DNA of 64,000 bases from Letharia columbiana (Eukaryota; Ascomycota; Lecanoromycetes; Lecanorales; Parmeliaceae): the NCBI RefSeq assembly GCF_014066305.1, contig NW_023501036.1:1747501-1811500 (forward strand), written 5' to 3'. The position numbers were made by a program, and so were the translations under genes. The notes below the pieces were generated by a model. The model was not told the origin of the DNA. It was given only the letters and a program-made list of their open reading frames with translations, and made no database searches. Shown piece after piece: positions 51,834 to 63,600 of this stretch. The stretch's first letter is position 1, and the number at the start of each line of letters is the position of its first letter.

Positions 51834-52404
51834 TGACTCAATTGCAAGCACGGATCGTGCTTAGTCTGGATTTCGTATGGTGACCGTTCAGGCGGATGGA
51901 CCATGCATAAAGGCACTGGGAGCTTATACATCTACACTACACACATCACAAAGACCTGTTCGGGCTCGAACATGGAAGCGATGGGCATTGTGGATTTGGT
52001 CGCATCTACCTACCATTCCCATGATCTCTATTTTGGATTCTGGCGTCTCTGGGAGGCTGCGGAGTCTGGTCAGTCGGCGACATTGCATCTGGAATAGCGT
52101 TGATTTCAGCATATAGCACATAGCACATTTAATCATGCATCAATTGTGAAATACATCTCTTCGACCGCGGATGTTGATCCTCAGAAATGCTGCGATATGA
52201 CTATATTTCAGTAGACTGAAATACTGGAAGCTGATTGGCCGAAGCCTGACTTGCGGCTAGCCTCCTTTAATCTGTCGCGACTTTCCCAAGCTGATTCCAC
52301 CTCGTCAAATTTACATCCAGCATATCGCCCCGCCCAAACTTCCAAACAACTCGACTCCCAACCAACCCAGCGCCATCCAAACTTACCATAACTCACAACC
52401 CAAG
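51834..52404. promoter_or_regulatory. STE3 3' end and mtSSB promoter
   Basis: 571 bp between the receptor stop and the mtSSB start. No credible ORF. The last ~100 bp before 52405 are C-rich and contain CAACTCG and CCAACC runs; ACAACCCAAG-ATG is the start context. Confidence 0.55.
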
Positions 52405-53109
52405 ATGTCATTCCTGACCTCCCTCCGCCCCACCTCCTCCTCCACCCTCCTCCGCCTCCAAACCGCCCGCCGCCCTTTCTCGACCTCCCCCGCCTCCCGC
52501 CTCGCCCGCATGATCATCGTCGGCCGTCTCGCCGACGCCCCGGAAATCGTCGCGACGAGCGGGGGGCAGGACATGCTCAGGTACGCGCTGGCGACGAACC
52601 ACGGGCCCAAAGACAACAGGCAGACGAGTTGGTGGAAGGTCGCGTCGTTCTTGCCCGAGGGCGGGGCGAGGGACCACTTGATGGCGTTGGGGAAGGGGTG
52701 GGTGGGGATTTTCTTTTACCTTTTTTCCTTCTTTTCGTGCGTGGGTGTGGTAGGGAGGGCGGGGCTGGGAGGTGGATTTGGGAGCGTTGGGGACTGCGAT
52801 TGAACGGGGACGATGCTTTCATTGATGGCATGTCGAATGCAGTCTTTGGGGACGAATGATGCGACTCGTTTGCTGACCCTTTGCTTCCGCACAGCTCCCT
52901 CGTATACGTCGAAGGCGACTGCAGCATGAACAAGTTCCAAAACAAGGATGGGATCGCCTCCAGCGCGTTGAGTATCGTGCAGAGTGAGCGTTTTTTTTTC
53001 TTCCGGCTTTGCGCAACGCGGTGGGACGTGCTGACGGCAATTTTTAGGGAATTTTGAAATCCTGGACCGTAGGGATCCGAGGGCTGAGGGACAGATTGAG
53101 GGCGAGTAG
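52405..53109 (+). CDS. Mitochondrial single-stranded DNA-binding protein
   Basis: Exons 52405-52697, 52895-52983 and 53048-53109 give 147 residues, the usual size for mitochondrial SSB (yeast Rim1 family). Residues 1-35 are Arg/Ser-rich and lack acids (LRLQTARRPFSTSPASRLAR), a mitochondrial targeting sequence. The OB-fold follows from about residue 36 (MIIVGRLADAPEI; RYALATNHG; WWKVASF; SLVYVEGDCSMNKF; SIVQRNFEIL). It coats single-stranded mitochondrial DNA during replication, as a homotetramer in known members. Intron 1 is unusually long here (197 nt; GTGGGT to GCACAG) and intron 2 is 64 nt (GTGAGC to TTTAG, branch CTGAC). Exon 1 is strongly C-biased at third positions. Its stop lies 255 bp from the convergent RPF1 stop. 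Confidence 0.93.
52689..52707 (+). promoter_or_regulatory. G-quadruplex motif across the mtSSB intron-1 donor
   Basis: Four G-runs lie within 19 bases: GGGG (52689-52692), GGGG (52695-52698), GGG (52700-52702) and GGGG (52704-52707), with loops AA, T and T. The exon-intron junction (52697/52698) falls inside it. In RNA this would be a very stable G4 covering the 5' splice site. Confidence 0.8.
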
Positions 53110-53364
53110 GTGGTGTTCAGGGCGGGGAGTGTGTGATGGGGTGTAAAGATTATGGGCGCTGGAATACATTATCAGCTCTATGTACTCATCGTTGGCGTGT
53201 GTCCATCGGGGTGCTTTGGGGACAATTGTATTTATACCCCTGGGATCGGTATTGTTCATCGCCCAGGAGAAACGAAACATTGTACTTTCTACTCTTGTGG
53301 GCCTGGGATTGCAAGCTTGCATGAATGCGGGATTGATTGATTGGGTATCTCTGATATGCACACA

Positions 53365-54772
53365 TCATAGCTGAAACCTGGTCCTTTGCTTCTCCATTCC
53401 ACCCTGCCATTCCCACTCCTGCCCGCTAGCCCTCTGTATTCCCTTGTCAACTCGCCTCAGCTTGAGCGTAAACCTTGGCCCAAGCTCTTGCAATCCGGCC
53501 CTAATTTCCTCCGCGCCTTTCACTTCCTTTCCGTCTGCGCCCACGACACTTTTCTCCGTCTTTCGCTTGTCCCTGAAAACGTAGCGATGCCTGCGCACGA
53601 AGATGTAATCACGCTGGTTGTGTAGCGTGACCACCTGCCTCCCTTGCAGCTCAGGCTGAGCTGGGAACAATGTTCTCATCAAATGCGCCACCAGTAACCC
53701 TAAAGGCGTAGAAAAACCGTTGAGTATGAGCTCGGGCGTGTGATCTGTAGCATTTCCGTGGCCGGGCAGACGCTTCCCTTCAATCCAGTTCGATATGGTA
53801 AAATGGAAGGTAGGCCCGTGGGGTAAATGTACGACTGTTAAGCCCGTCGGCCTTTTCAAATCTTCCTTGAGTACGATAACAGCCGTATATTTGCGGCTTC
53901 AAGTTCTGCAAGTCAGTGCTGCTTCTTTGAAACGGATAAGGAGCCGTAAGACAAGGTAGGTATTTACGCAAATCTCGAAACATGTCTCAGAACTCGGATT
54001 GCGGTACAAGATAGGAAGGAAACGTTACGAGATGTAAAACGTACTTTGTAGCGAAGGAACAGATTTCTCTGACCGAGAACTTATGGCTGTACCGGTGTGA
54101 GGATCGGGGAATGTAGACTGAGTGGGGGAAGAGAGACGTGAGGTGGTCGGCTTCTTTGTGAAGAGTCGAGTTGAGAGATGTCGTGATCAAAACCTTCGGG
54201 ACAGGAGGGGCGTCGGTGGAGAACAGGGTAGGAAATTTGGCTGCGAGAGCTTCAGGTGTGAAATCGAGGTTCGTGCTTCTCGTGGATTGAACGGGAGATG
54301 TTGCACGCTCTGTAGGCGTCCTTCTCTTCGGAGCCTTCGCATGTTTCGCAATTTCTATTGCCTCGTCTTCGCTGGCGGACTCGATCATGCTATCCCTCTC
54401 TTCATCTTCGCCTTCGGACCTTTCTTCTCCTTCTTCTTCTTCCCCCTCTTCCAAAGCAGCCTGCTCCTCCTCGACCTTTCTCCTCTTCAATCTCTCGATA
54501 TTTACAGAAACTCCTAGCCCGTCACCAACATCACTATCCACATCATCCCACACTCTTTTCCTCTCCAATGTCAATGGCACGTTTTCCTTCAGCCTTTGTT
54601 CTCGTAAAGTGGGATTTTTGTCCTCTTCTCGTCGTCGGCGGAACCGTTCATCTCGTTTGATGCTATCAGTGGCTCTCTTTCTGTTTATGTGGAGGGACTG
54701 CCGCTTTTCCTTGTTCTTACTTTTGAACGGGAGATGGGCTTTTGCGGAGAGCTTGAGTTTTTGCGAGGCCAT
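53365..54772 (-). CDS. Ribosome production factor 1 (Brix domain)
   Basis: Minus-strand exons 54772-54045 and 53896-53365 give 419 residues. The intron (148 nt) uses a GTACGT donor and a GAAG acceptor, producing the family sequence FATN-RKYTAVIVL; a nearer CAG is skipped because it would give an immediate stop. The N-terminus is Lys/Arg-rich (RKRATDSIKRDERFRRRREE), followed by a Glu-rich acidic patch (about residues 105-130), then the Brix domain from about residue 190: PKVLITTSLNST, VHLPHGPTFHFTISNWIEGK, PELILNGFSTPLG, VVTLHNQRDYIFVRRHRYVF, GPRFTLKLRRVDKG. RPF1 works in the nucleolus in 60S subunit assembly (pre-rRNA ITS2/27S processing) with other Brix proteins. It is in tandem with GSH2 and convergent with mtSSB. 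Confidence 0.94.
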
Positions 54773-55165
54773 TGTTCGAGGAGGGATAGAGAGGTCCCAA
54801 GTTCCACCTATATTCTTGACTTTCCGAGATTGAAGAATTTTGGCACAAGGTTTCTGTAAAGATGACCGTAGCTACGGCAAAACATGCGTACCAAGCCAGC
54901 ACGGCTAGATATCGGATTTCCATGCAGTCGCAAGGGTACATTCTACAGATCCTCAAAAATTTGACGATGAACGACTGCTTTTCTATGGAGAGGACGGCAA
55001 TGCATTATGGCCTGGCCTGGCCTTCTTAAATTGCTACCCCGAGAGAGATATGGTGTGAATTTGCGTGTCTAGCTGCAAGAGCATAGAGTATGTGTATGCA
55101 TCATGCTCGGGTCATTTTAGGTTTAGCCATGTTCATTTGGTGATGAGAGGAGAACGCCATTGCGA
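54773..55165. other. Intergenic region between GSH2 stop and RPF1 start
   Basis: 393 bp containing the GSH2 3' end and RPF1 promoter on the minus strand. No ORF or repeat of note. It is the only sequence available for RPF1 upstream control. Confidence 0.5.
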
Positions 55166-57045
55166 TCATACGTCTATCAAGCAAACGCTATCAACTGCAC
55201 CAAATCCAGCTGCTACACCGCCCTCCTCGCTTTCCCGGCCTTTCGTCCTCAACAGATGTCCTGCCTCCCAGTTCTCCAGTATCTCTCGCTCTCCCTTCTC
55301 ATCGCGGCCATGTCTCCAAAGGCAAACTCCATACACTCCTAGCTCTCCAATCACCTCACCCATCGTGACCTCCCCATTCCTGAAGACCCCGTTCCGTAGC
55401 GCAGGCGGCTCAATCAATTCCATAAGGATATGGCCTCGGTATTTCTTGCTGTCATCACCCAAGGATTTGATGAAGGGCGGTATCTTCAATCCGTAAATGT
55501 TGTTACCGCCGCCCTCTCTCTGCGGTTTCAGAACGTAACCTCTAATCCTCTCGGGATCAGTAGCGATTTCGATCGCGTGTTTACCTTCTGCCGTATCATC
55601 AAGAGGGAAGATGGCAGCGAAGGTGACCTGTATGCGGTCTATGTATGCCGCGGATGCCGTAGATGACAAGAAGCGGGATAAGTGAGGCGAGGATGGTGTG
55701 GCCAGGATCTGTTGGATTTTTTTTGACCCCGCCAAGTGTGTCAGAATGGAGGGGCATTTGATGGCTGCTGATCGCTCGAGATGGAGGCGTGCATTCCATG
55801 AGTTTGGGGAGGTGTATTCGGCGGGCGAGTAGCCGGCGCGGAAGTACAGGGTCGTTACTTCGTAAGGGGTACTTGGGGAGTGTGGTGGTGTGTAGATTAG
55901 AGGTTGAGATGGCGAGTCGGATGGTATACTTGTATGGGCGAGTACGGTAGAGAAAGGAAGGCGGAAGGTGAGGACACTATGGTCTGTAAGAAGATTGGTA
56001 GCCAAAGCGTGTTGGTCAAATGCGTTGTTTTCGAGATCTTGAACGATGAAGAGGGTGCAAAGGGGCAACTGAGAGCTGGTTTTGGGGCGGCCATATGCTT
56101 TATGGGCAGTGGCGATGCCGCGGGATAGTGATGCGATGGATGGGTTGGGAGGGAGCGAGGAATCAGATATGAGTGGTGGAATAGTGGGTGGGTAGGCGGA
56201 GATGGAAAGGAGGTGCCTAATGTAATCATCAGGATCGCAGATGGCAGCAGATACATAAGAACGTACTTGTGAAGAGCCGAGACTTTAGCGGAGAGACCTC
56301 CGAAAGAAGACGCAATTGTGTTGAACTCGACTTGCTTGATCTCGGGCTTGGCCTCTTGGTTTGATGGATCCTTGTGAACCATGTAATCTGAACGAAAGAT
56401 ACCCAGAGAGAGGTCCTTTGCGCTGACTCAGTACATGTGCACCTCGAAGAGGTAGTGAATAAATCTGAAGTACCTGCACATAGCCCTCCTTCTTCACTGC
56501 TTGATGGACATTCCATAGATTTGAGATGAAATCATCTACTTCGGCTAATCTGCAAACACACAATTAGGAAACAGTAAAATCCATATACTCCCCAGATAAA
56601 TTTGTGTAGATTTCCGAGAAACAAGGTAGCAGCTGATTAGACAAAACCCCCTTCCCTGCCAATTAAAACATATTATGTTCTGAGCATGGTCAGAGCAACG
56701 GAAATTTTCGTAGGTATTGACGAGGTAGAAAATGCACGCATACTCCTTCACGACTTCTCCTAGCCATTCTTCATCATTCGCAATACACGCATACAGCTCA
56801 TTATATGCAGTCTGGATTGCCCGAGCTTCCTCAAAGCACTCTCTAGGAAAGAGGCTAGGAAACAGAGTGACAGGTGCGGTTACTGCGAGAGATCGTGAAG
56901 GATCTATCTTTTCCGACACAAAAGATGAAGAGGGCCGCACAGCCAAGCCACTGAGAATTGACCAGTCCTTGATATTGGAGACAATGTAGTCCGATTGCTC
57001 TGATGTCAGAGTCGGAGGGTAGTCAGGATAGATTAATGCGGCCAT
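55166..57045 (-). CDS. Glutathione synthetase (eukaryotic type)
   Basis: Minus-strand exons 57045-56744, 56549-56474, 56415-56267 and 56216-55166 give 525 residues. Introns are 194 nt (GTATGC/GCAG), 58 nt (GTACTT/AAAG) and 50 nt (GTACGT/TTAG). The enzyme joins gamma-glutamylcysteine and glycine with ATP in the cytosol, the last step of glutathione synthesis. Diagnostic blocks in order are KKEGYVQ-DLSLGIFRSDYM, KQVEFNTIASSFGGLSAKVS (substrate binding), YFRAGYSP, ERSAAIKCPSILTHLAGSKK, the glycine-rich ATP loop VLKPQREGGGNNIYG, HILMELIEPP, and the C-terminal RTKGRESEEGGVAAGFGAVDS lid. Length is normal for fungal GSH2. The 194-nt first intron is open in frame almost to its end. The gene is divergent from the SNF2-type ATPase. 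Confidence 0.95.
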
Positions 57046-57635
57046 CTTGAGCTGCGCCTAGTCTTTATCTTTGAGAACGAATGCTCTCACATAGTGATAC
57101 AAATCCAAGATGAATAACGTGAGGTGAATTTCTAAGCTCGGGTATAAGAGCACCTCGGGGATAAACTTGGCGCGTCACATTTGCAAGCAACCTGCAGTCG
57201 CAACCAAAACATTGCGCTCTCCATATATTGGTCCCTCCTACTAGTGTCGCAGCTTTCGATTCTCGAGAAATTGTATTTAATATCAGCTAATGCTGCAAAG
57301 TACAATTGAGGTTTCACCAAAGATGGGTGTGAAGAAGACGCAGTGACCAACGAAACAAGGTAGACACCTGCACAACATCTACCAGGAACATTACTGACTG
57401 ATTTGAAAGTGAGGATCAATCGTGGGATCCAACAGAAAGGCACCTTGTCCGAAACATTCACTACAAATCCATCGTCACTCCTTTCCTGTCTCATCACGAC
57501 ATCTCCTGCTCGCTATGATTCTTAGAAAGAGAACGACATCTTTCCTACTACTACCTACAATCTCACTGCTTCCTTGCATGTGCAATATCGTACGCTGGCT
57601 CAGGTAGTCCTACCCATCTATCTACCTGGGCAAGC
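57046..57635. promoter_or_regulatory. Shared divergent promoter, GSH2 / SNF2-type ATPase
   Basis: 590 bp between two divergent start codons. A perfect palindrome TTCTCGAGAA lies at about 57260 and a TTACTGACTGA sequence, loosely like an AP-1/Yap half-site pair, at about 57391. Neither matches a strict known consensus. Short plus-strand ORFs (for example 57422-57607) are probably leader sequence of the ATPase gene. Confidence 0.5.
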
Positions 57636-60600
57636 ATGTCATTCATACAACCGTCAATCGAAGGACCGCCTTCGTCAATCCAGGACCCGCGGGATTGGAC
57701 AGTCGATCAGGTGATATTCGCCCTGACCGACCCTGAAAGCCGGCTGCTTACAGAAGATGCGCGATCGTCACTGCCAGATGCCAGCATCCTCGCCGAAATC
57801 CTCCGCGAAAACGATGTTACAGGGCTTGCCCTCCTCACAGAGGTCAATACCTCTTCTCTACGAGATGATTTAGGGATCAAGTCAATGGGCCACAGGGCCA
57901 CTATCAAGCATATCATCCAGGAGCTGCAAGATATGTCCCCGAAATTTCAGGAGCAGCAGGCTCGGCGTTCTGCTAGGCTATCGAGTGTGGGCTTGGGTTC
58001 ACGAATAGGATCTCCATATCTTGCAACTCCATCATCCTTCGAGCCGCGAGCTGCCTCTAGGGCACTGGCATTGACGACCTCCCCATCCGCTTCGTCTGCG
58101 CAGGTGCAGAATTACTCTGGGCCTGGTCAACCTCCAGCACAGCCTCGCGATGACCTCAAGGAAGGGCCTGAGCTCCAAAGACTTGATCGACCGAATACAA
58201 TCACATTCCGCTCCTTGGAAGATATGCAAGTTGGAGAAGGCTTGGGAATCAACATGACTGAAGGAAAATTATATGAGGTCAAGCCTCAAGAGACCAGGAA
58301 CAATCCCGGCGTGATAGCTTTGGTTCACGAGGAACCTTTGAGCAACGCGAAGAATGCTTCTAACACAGAGCAAGCTGAACGACTTGGTCTTCAAGACGAG
58401 ACTATCTTCGTCGATGACACAGGAAAGAAAAGGCGGCGTTTGGTCCTAGCCCAGCCTAGTGCCTCAGGACCAACACAGACCATTGCACCGAAGTCGTCAA
58501 CTTTCGATGAACCACCCAGCTCCCCGGAGACTCTTCGAAAAGACACAAACGCAAATACATCCTTCGAGTCGAATGTCTTATCAATTTCTGACTGTCCAAA
58601 CTTTGATGACGAGCTTTTACAGGAGTCCCGGAAGCCTCCCGTTCTTGTGGAGGCGGCCACGTCGATGTCAGGTTCCGCACTGGACTCAGTAGACGCGGCG
58701 GCAGAGCCTGGAGCTGTATTGATCAATGATAATGGACAAAAGCGAATGAGACCCTTCCTGGTCCACGAAGCCGATCTCGACTCTGAAGATCGGCAAACCG
58801 TTAAGCCAATTCTGAAGAAGGCGAATGACACCGTCGGCTCGTCTGTACCAGATTTGCGAGAGGTCGAACATACAGAACACCTATTGCAGCGGTCATACGG
58901 GAAGAAAGCTAAGAGAAAGGCAGACCAGATTTATCTCGGATTCGAGTCGATGCCCATTGACAATTTGGTCTACGGCGATGTCGCTCTGGGCAAGGATTTG
59001 GGCAAAGATCAGGCGGTGGGAACCTCGTCACAATTAGTACCACCAGATGAGCCTGATGACTTCAACATTGCTCCCAACAACGATGTCGCTAAAGGCCAAC
59101 GCCTATACGTCAATGCCCGTATGAAATACCTTCTTAGGGGCCAAAGAGTATCACTGGAGCGAGACGGACGTGGCCATGTTGGAGTTATCCCTTACCCTGA
59201 TAGGATTAGCAAGAAAAACTGCCCTCTGTCCATCACCGTATTTTCCCCGTCTTCCCAGGGTGTCATAGCATCAAGAGCGAATCGTTCAAAGTGGACCATA
59301 GACAAAGTCGTCCCCGACGCAACAGAGGTCCATGGAAGGACAGGCAACGTGTTCAACGTTGCTGACCCGGCTCTTGCCCGAGATGAGAGCGAAGATCCCG
59401 AGTGGAAGGCCCTTGAGAAGTGGAACTTCATGGATGGGAAAGATGAGGTTCTTCCTGTGTACGGTGATTCGGATTCTGAGGGAGAATACGATCTTGAGAC
59501 ATGGCGTGAGATGGAGAAAGAACGAGGGAAGATCGCACGGCCACTAGGTCTGTCAAAAAGTGTAAAGCTGACAAGCGCGGAGATTCAAGGCGCGATCGAT
59601 GTTGCAGTGGAGCAGATCGTCTGCGAGTGGACTCTCAAGAGGCTGCCAAAGCTTAAATTCAAGCAATGGCGTCTATGGGCGAAATCCAGACGAAATCGAG
59701 ATTCACGAAACCAGATTGAGTCGTTCACCCATGAGTTCGAGAAGCTTGAAGCTCGTATCGCTGGTCTTCGAAAGGAGATTGCTCAAGAGGAATGGTCAAA
59801 GTCCAGTCAAATCAACAAACAATGCAAATCCATGCAACACTCTATCTTCGACCGTGAAGACTACAAATGGAAGATCGCCACATTGCAATTGCAGAAAGCG
59901 CCCGAGAAACTGCCGCCTGAAACAAGACAACCCAGGCGCGCCAAGAGCCTAGGGCCTGGGGAGATACTCAAAGATGGCGAAGAGATACTTACGGCTGATA
60001 CCGAAACCCCAGACAGTTCAGAAGATGACTTGGAGGACTTCATCGTCGAAGACGACGCCGACGAAGACATCTATCAGCCTGTAGTTGTTGATGATGACCT
60101 AACGATGGCCGATGTCGAAGATGGCATTGACTCCGACACTTTGATCGTCGAGGGGCCAAAGCCAAAGACACCAATTAAGCGAACCGAGAAATTCGGTCAG
60201 CCTGCACCTTCTCCGTCCAGTGTCATCGACTTGACTCAGCAATCAGATCCTGTGGAACCAGAAATCTCCGCTCCGAAGCACGAGCCTTCTTATGCAATCC
60301 AGACGCCGCCTCTGTACAGCAGCGAAAATGACAGCGAGATATTCCAGCGCAGTCGCAGTAAGAAGCCTGTATTTAGGATGCCTCCTACGGTGCCCAAATC
60401 TCCAACCAAGACCACGGAAATCATTTGCCTAGAAAGTGACTCCAACGACTCCGTGGGATATCGAAATCTTGATCCACCTAATCGATTTCCAGCATTGGAC
60501 GATGTTGACAAAATCAGGAATATGAATGCTGCCGAGTTGGTGGAAAGGCAGGACAGAAAGCGACTACTGAAATGGATGGTGGCCCATGCATCAGTATCCC

Positions 60601-63600
60601 AACGACAGTCTGCGTTTAGCTACTTAAATCAAACGAGCATGGAAGTCTCTCGCGCGAACGTGGTATCAGGCCTTACAGAGCTTCGCAATCACAAGCGACG
60701 CCTAAAAAACATGGACAAGGAAGACTCAGACAGCATCATGCGGGTTGCCACATGGCGTGTTTGCTGGACGATACCTGTGAAGATAACACCTGAAGGTCTT
60801 CAGACCCCCCATATCATTGCAACTTTGGAGGACGACGGATACGAGCTTTTCTACGACTTCTTGCTCGAATGTTTGCAACATTACCAGATTGCTCCTGCTC
60901 TTCCCAATCGTATCAAGTCGAAAAAGAAGCGACTCCGGGTACTTCGAGAAGAATCTGACGAAAGTCCACAAGAGAGCCCGTTTCGGAAGAGAAAGTACCT
61001 TGTGACAGAGAGTCAAGAAACCCTAGACAAACGACAAGCCGCTCAAGAAAGAATGCGTGGCGACGAAGAGCGCCGTCGGCGAGAGGAACTGAAGTCCAGA
61101 CTCTCCAAAATGAGCTCTCAGGCGGGTGATCCACTGGAAGTCATCGTCAACCCCGGCAAACTTGAGGATGAGGAATTTGTCCGGCTTAACCCTGCCTTTG
61201 GAAATGGAGCTCGCTTGAAACCACATCAAAAGGAGGGCTTACAGTTCATGTGGCGGGAAATCACTGGCGATCATCAAAACCTACAAGGATGTCTGCTTGC
61301 TCATGCTCAGGGGCTTGGAAAGACCATGCAGGTCATCTCGCTGCTGGTCACCATCGCAGAAGCATCGATTTCTGAAAACAAGGATATCCGTCAACAAATC
61401 CCACTCGAGCTTCGCGAAAGCCGAACCCTCATACTATGCCCAGTCACATTGGTAGAGAATTGGTGGGACGAGCTTTTGATATGGCCTCCATCATCGTCCA
61501 ATTCTCTTGGCAAGCTTCGGAAAGTGAGCTCGGCAATCGGACTCCCTATACGCCTCAATGAAATCCTAGCCTGGAGTAGTGAAGGTGGTGTCTTGATACT
61601 TGGATATCCTACTTTCACAGAATTGATCCAGAACAAATCGCGGGCAAACAGACCACCTGCGCTTGACGAATCCCAGCATCAGAGGATCAAGAAAGCTCTG
61701 CTAGAAGGCCCCAGTCTCGTCGTAGCCGATGAAGCCCACAATTTCAAGAATCGAGCTTCAGATATCAATCGAGCCATCAATCAGATCAAGACTACGAGTC
61801 GGATCGCACTCACGGGGACTCCATTGGCTAATCGTCTCGGAGAATACTATTCAATGATTGACTGGATTGCGCCAGATTACCTGGGAAAGCCCGCAGAGTT
61901 TCTTGCAACTTACGAAGAGCCCTATCTACGCAGGACTGTACCGAGACAGTTCCGATTCGCAGTACCGAGAGTCTCGGAAGAGGTTGAAAGCTTTGGAATT
62001 GGAGCTGGAGCCGAAGGTCCATCGAAGGGGAAACGCAGTTCTGCATGCCGAGTTGAAGGGTAAGATGGAGTTTGTCATCACGGTCCCACTCACCAAGCTC
62101 CAGGACGACCTTTATCGTATCTATACAGGATCCATGCTTGGTGCCAGTAAGGGGGGTGAACCCAAACAGGCTCTTCTCTGGTCCTGGCTCGGCCTTCTCC
62201 AACTCCTTTGCAATCACCCCAAAAGCTTTAGGGAGGGTCTCCTCGCGCTCAGAGCTGAATATGAATACTCATCCAAGACGAAGCCTTCTGTGGCAAAAAG
62301 AAGGCACGCCAATCCGATGCTGAGGAAGGGCCGCTTGGCTCCGAGGAAGATGCCGTTCAATTGAACGAGCCCGTTTCCAGGATTGGTCTGAGACAGATTA
62401 TAAGCGAGAGCGAAAGGGTGTTCGAGATGTTGGCTACACCCGTTGACGCTCTGTGTCTGTCCAACAAGATGCAAGTCCTGATGAGTGTCCTAGAATTCGC
62501 TGAAGCTGCCCAGGACAAGGTCCTAGTCTTCTCTCATAGGATTTCAACCCTTGACTTCATTGGCGACCGGCTTGCCGAGGCAAACAAGCCGTACGCTCGT
62601 ATTGACGGGAAGATGCTGCCAGAGAAGCGGCAGCCAATCACCAAAGAGTTCAATGAGGGCAAGATGAACATCTGTTTGATATCCACAAGAGCTGGGGGAA
62701 CAGGGCTGAATCTGTTTGGTGCCAATCGAGTGGTAATAATAGACGACCATTTCAACCCAATGTGGGAACGGCAAGCCATCGGCAGAGCGTACCGCATCGG
62801 ACAACGGAAACCGGTCTACGTCTATCGTCTCACCGTAGGCGGCACCTTTGAGCAAGCAATCCAAAATCAAGCTTTGTTCAAGGAGCAGCTTGCTAATCGA
62901 GTGGTCGATAAAAAGAATCCAAATCGCCACGCTGTCAAAGGTGCCGGTCAGTATTTATTCCTACCGAAGACTGTCAAACAGGAGGACTTGAGTCAATTCC
63001 TGAATGAAGACGCTCTTCTAGACCATCTCCTAGCTGACCAGACAACGTAAGCACACGTCTACCCTTTCTCCTAGATTTCCTCTGCTGATCCCCATTTCTA
63101 GCAACCGCATTCTCTCAATTACGCCGTCCGAGACATTTCATATCGAGGATGGTATAGAACTGACACCAGAGGAGAGTAAGGAGGCTGAACAGATGAAGAA
63201 GGACTTCGAGCTGTCCCGTCGGGACCCAATAGCTCATAATGCATTGATGACTCGGCGTAGGGAGGAAGAGGCTCGTAAGCTCCGACAGCACGTTGCCTCA
63301 TTCCCTCAACAGTCAGGAGCCTCTAAACACCATGCCCACAGTACCCAACCGTCGCGTTGGGACCACCCCTTGATAGCCACGGGAGACATGTTGCTTCCCC
63401 CGTCGACGGCTCCAGCTGGCGGGCCTTTGCTCTATGAGCCTACAATCGCAAACCCCAGCGCAGCCGTCTCGCCAAACCTAGATCAGCCCCAAACTGGGTC
63501 ATTACCTGATTCTAATTCCACGGCAGGAAAAGGCGCTTCCGTTCGAGCCCCAAAGCAAACGCACCCACGTTTCGGTGCTCGCCGGCGTCTCAGCGGAACT

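Noticed and set aside
51877..52136. Short ORFs downstream of STE3, including a possible pheromone precursor
   Set aside because: No CAAX end, no repeated pheromone units and no signal peptide; they lie in the 3' flank.
61890..62063. An intron explaining the first frame change in the SNF2-type gene
   Set aside because: Conserved residues on both sides of the shift are adjacent, leaving no room for an intron, and there is no GT-AG pair at the site.
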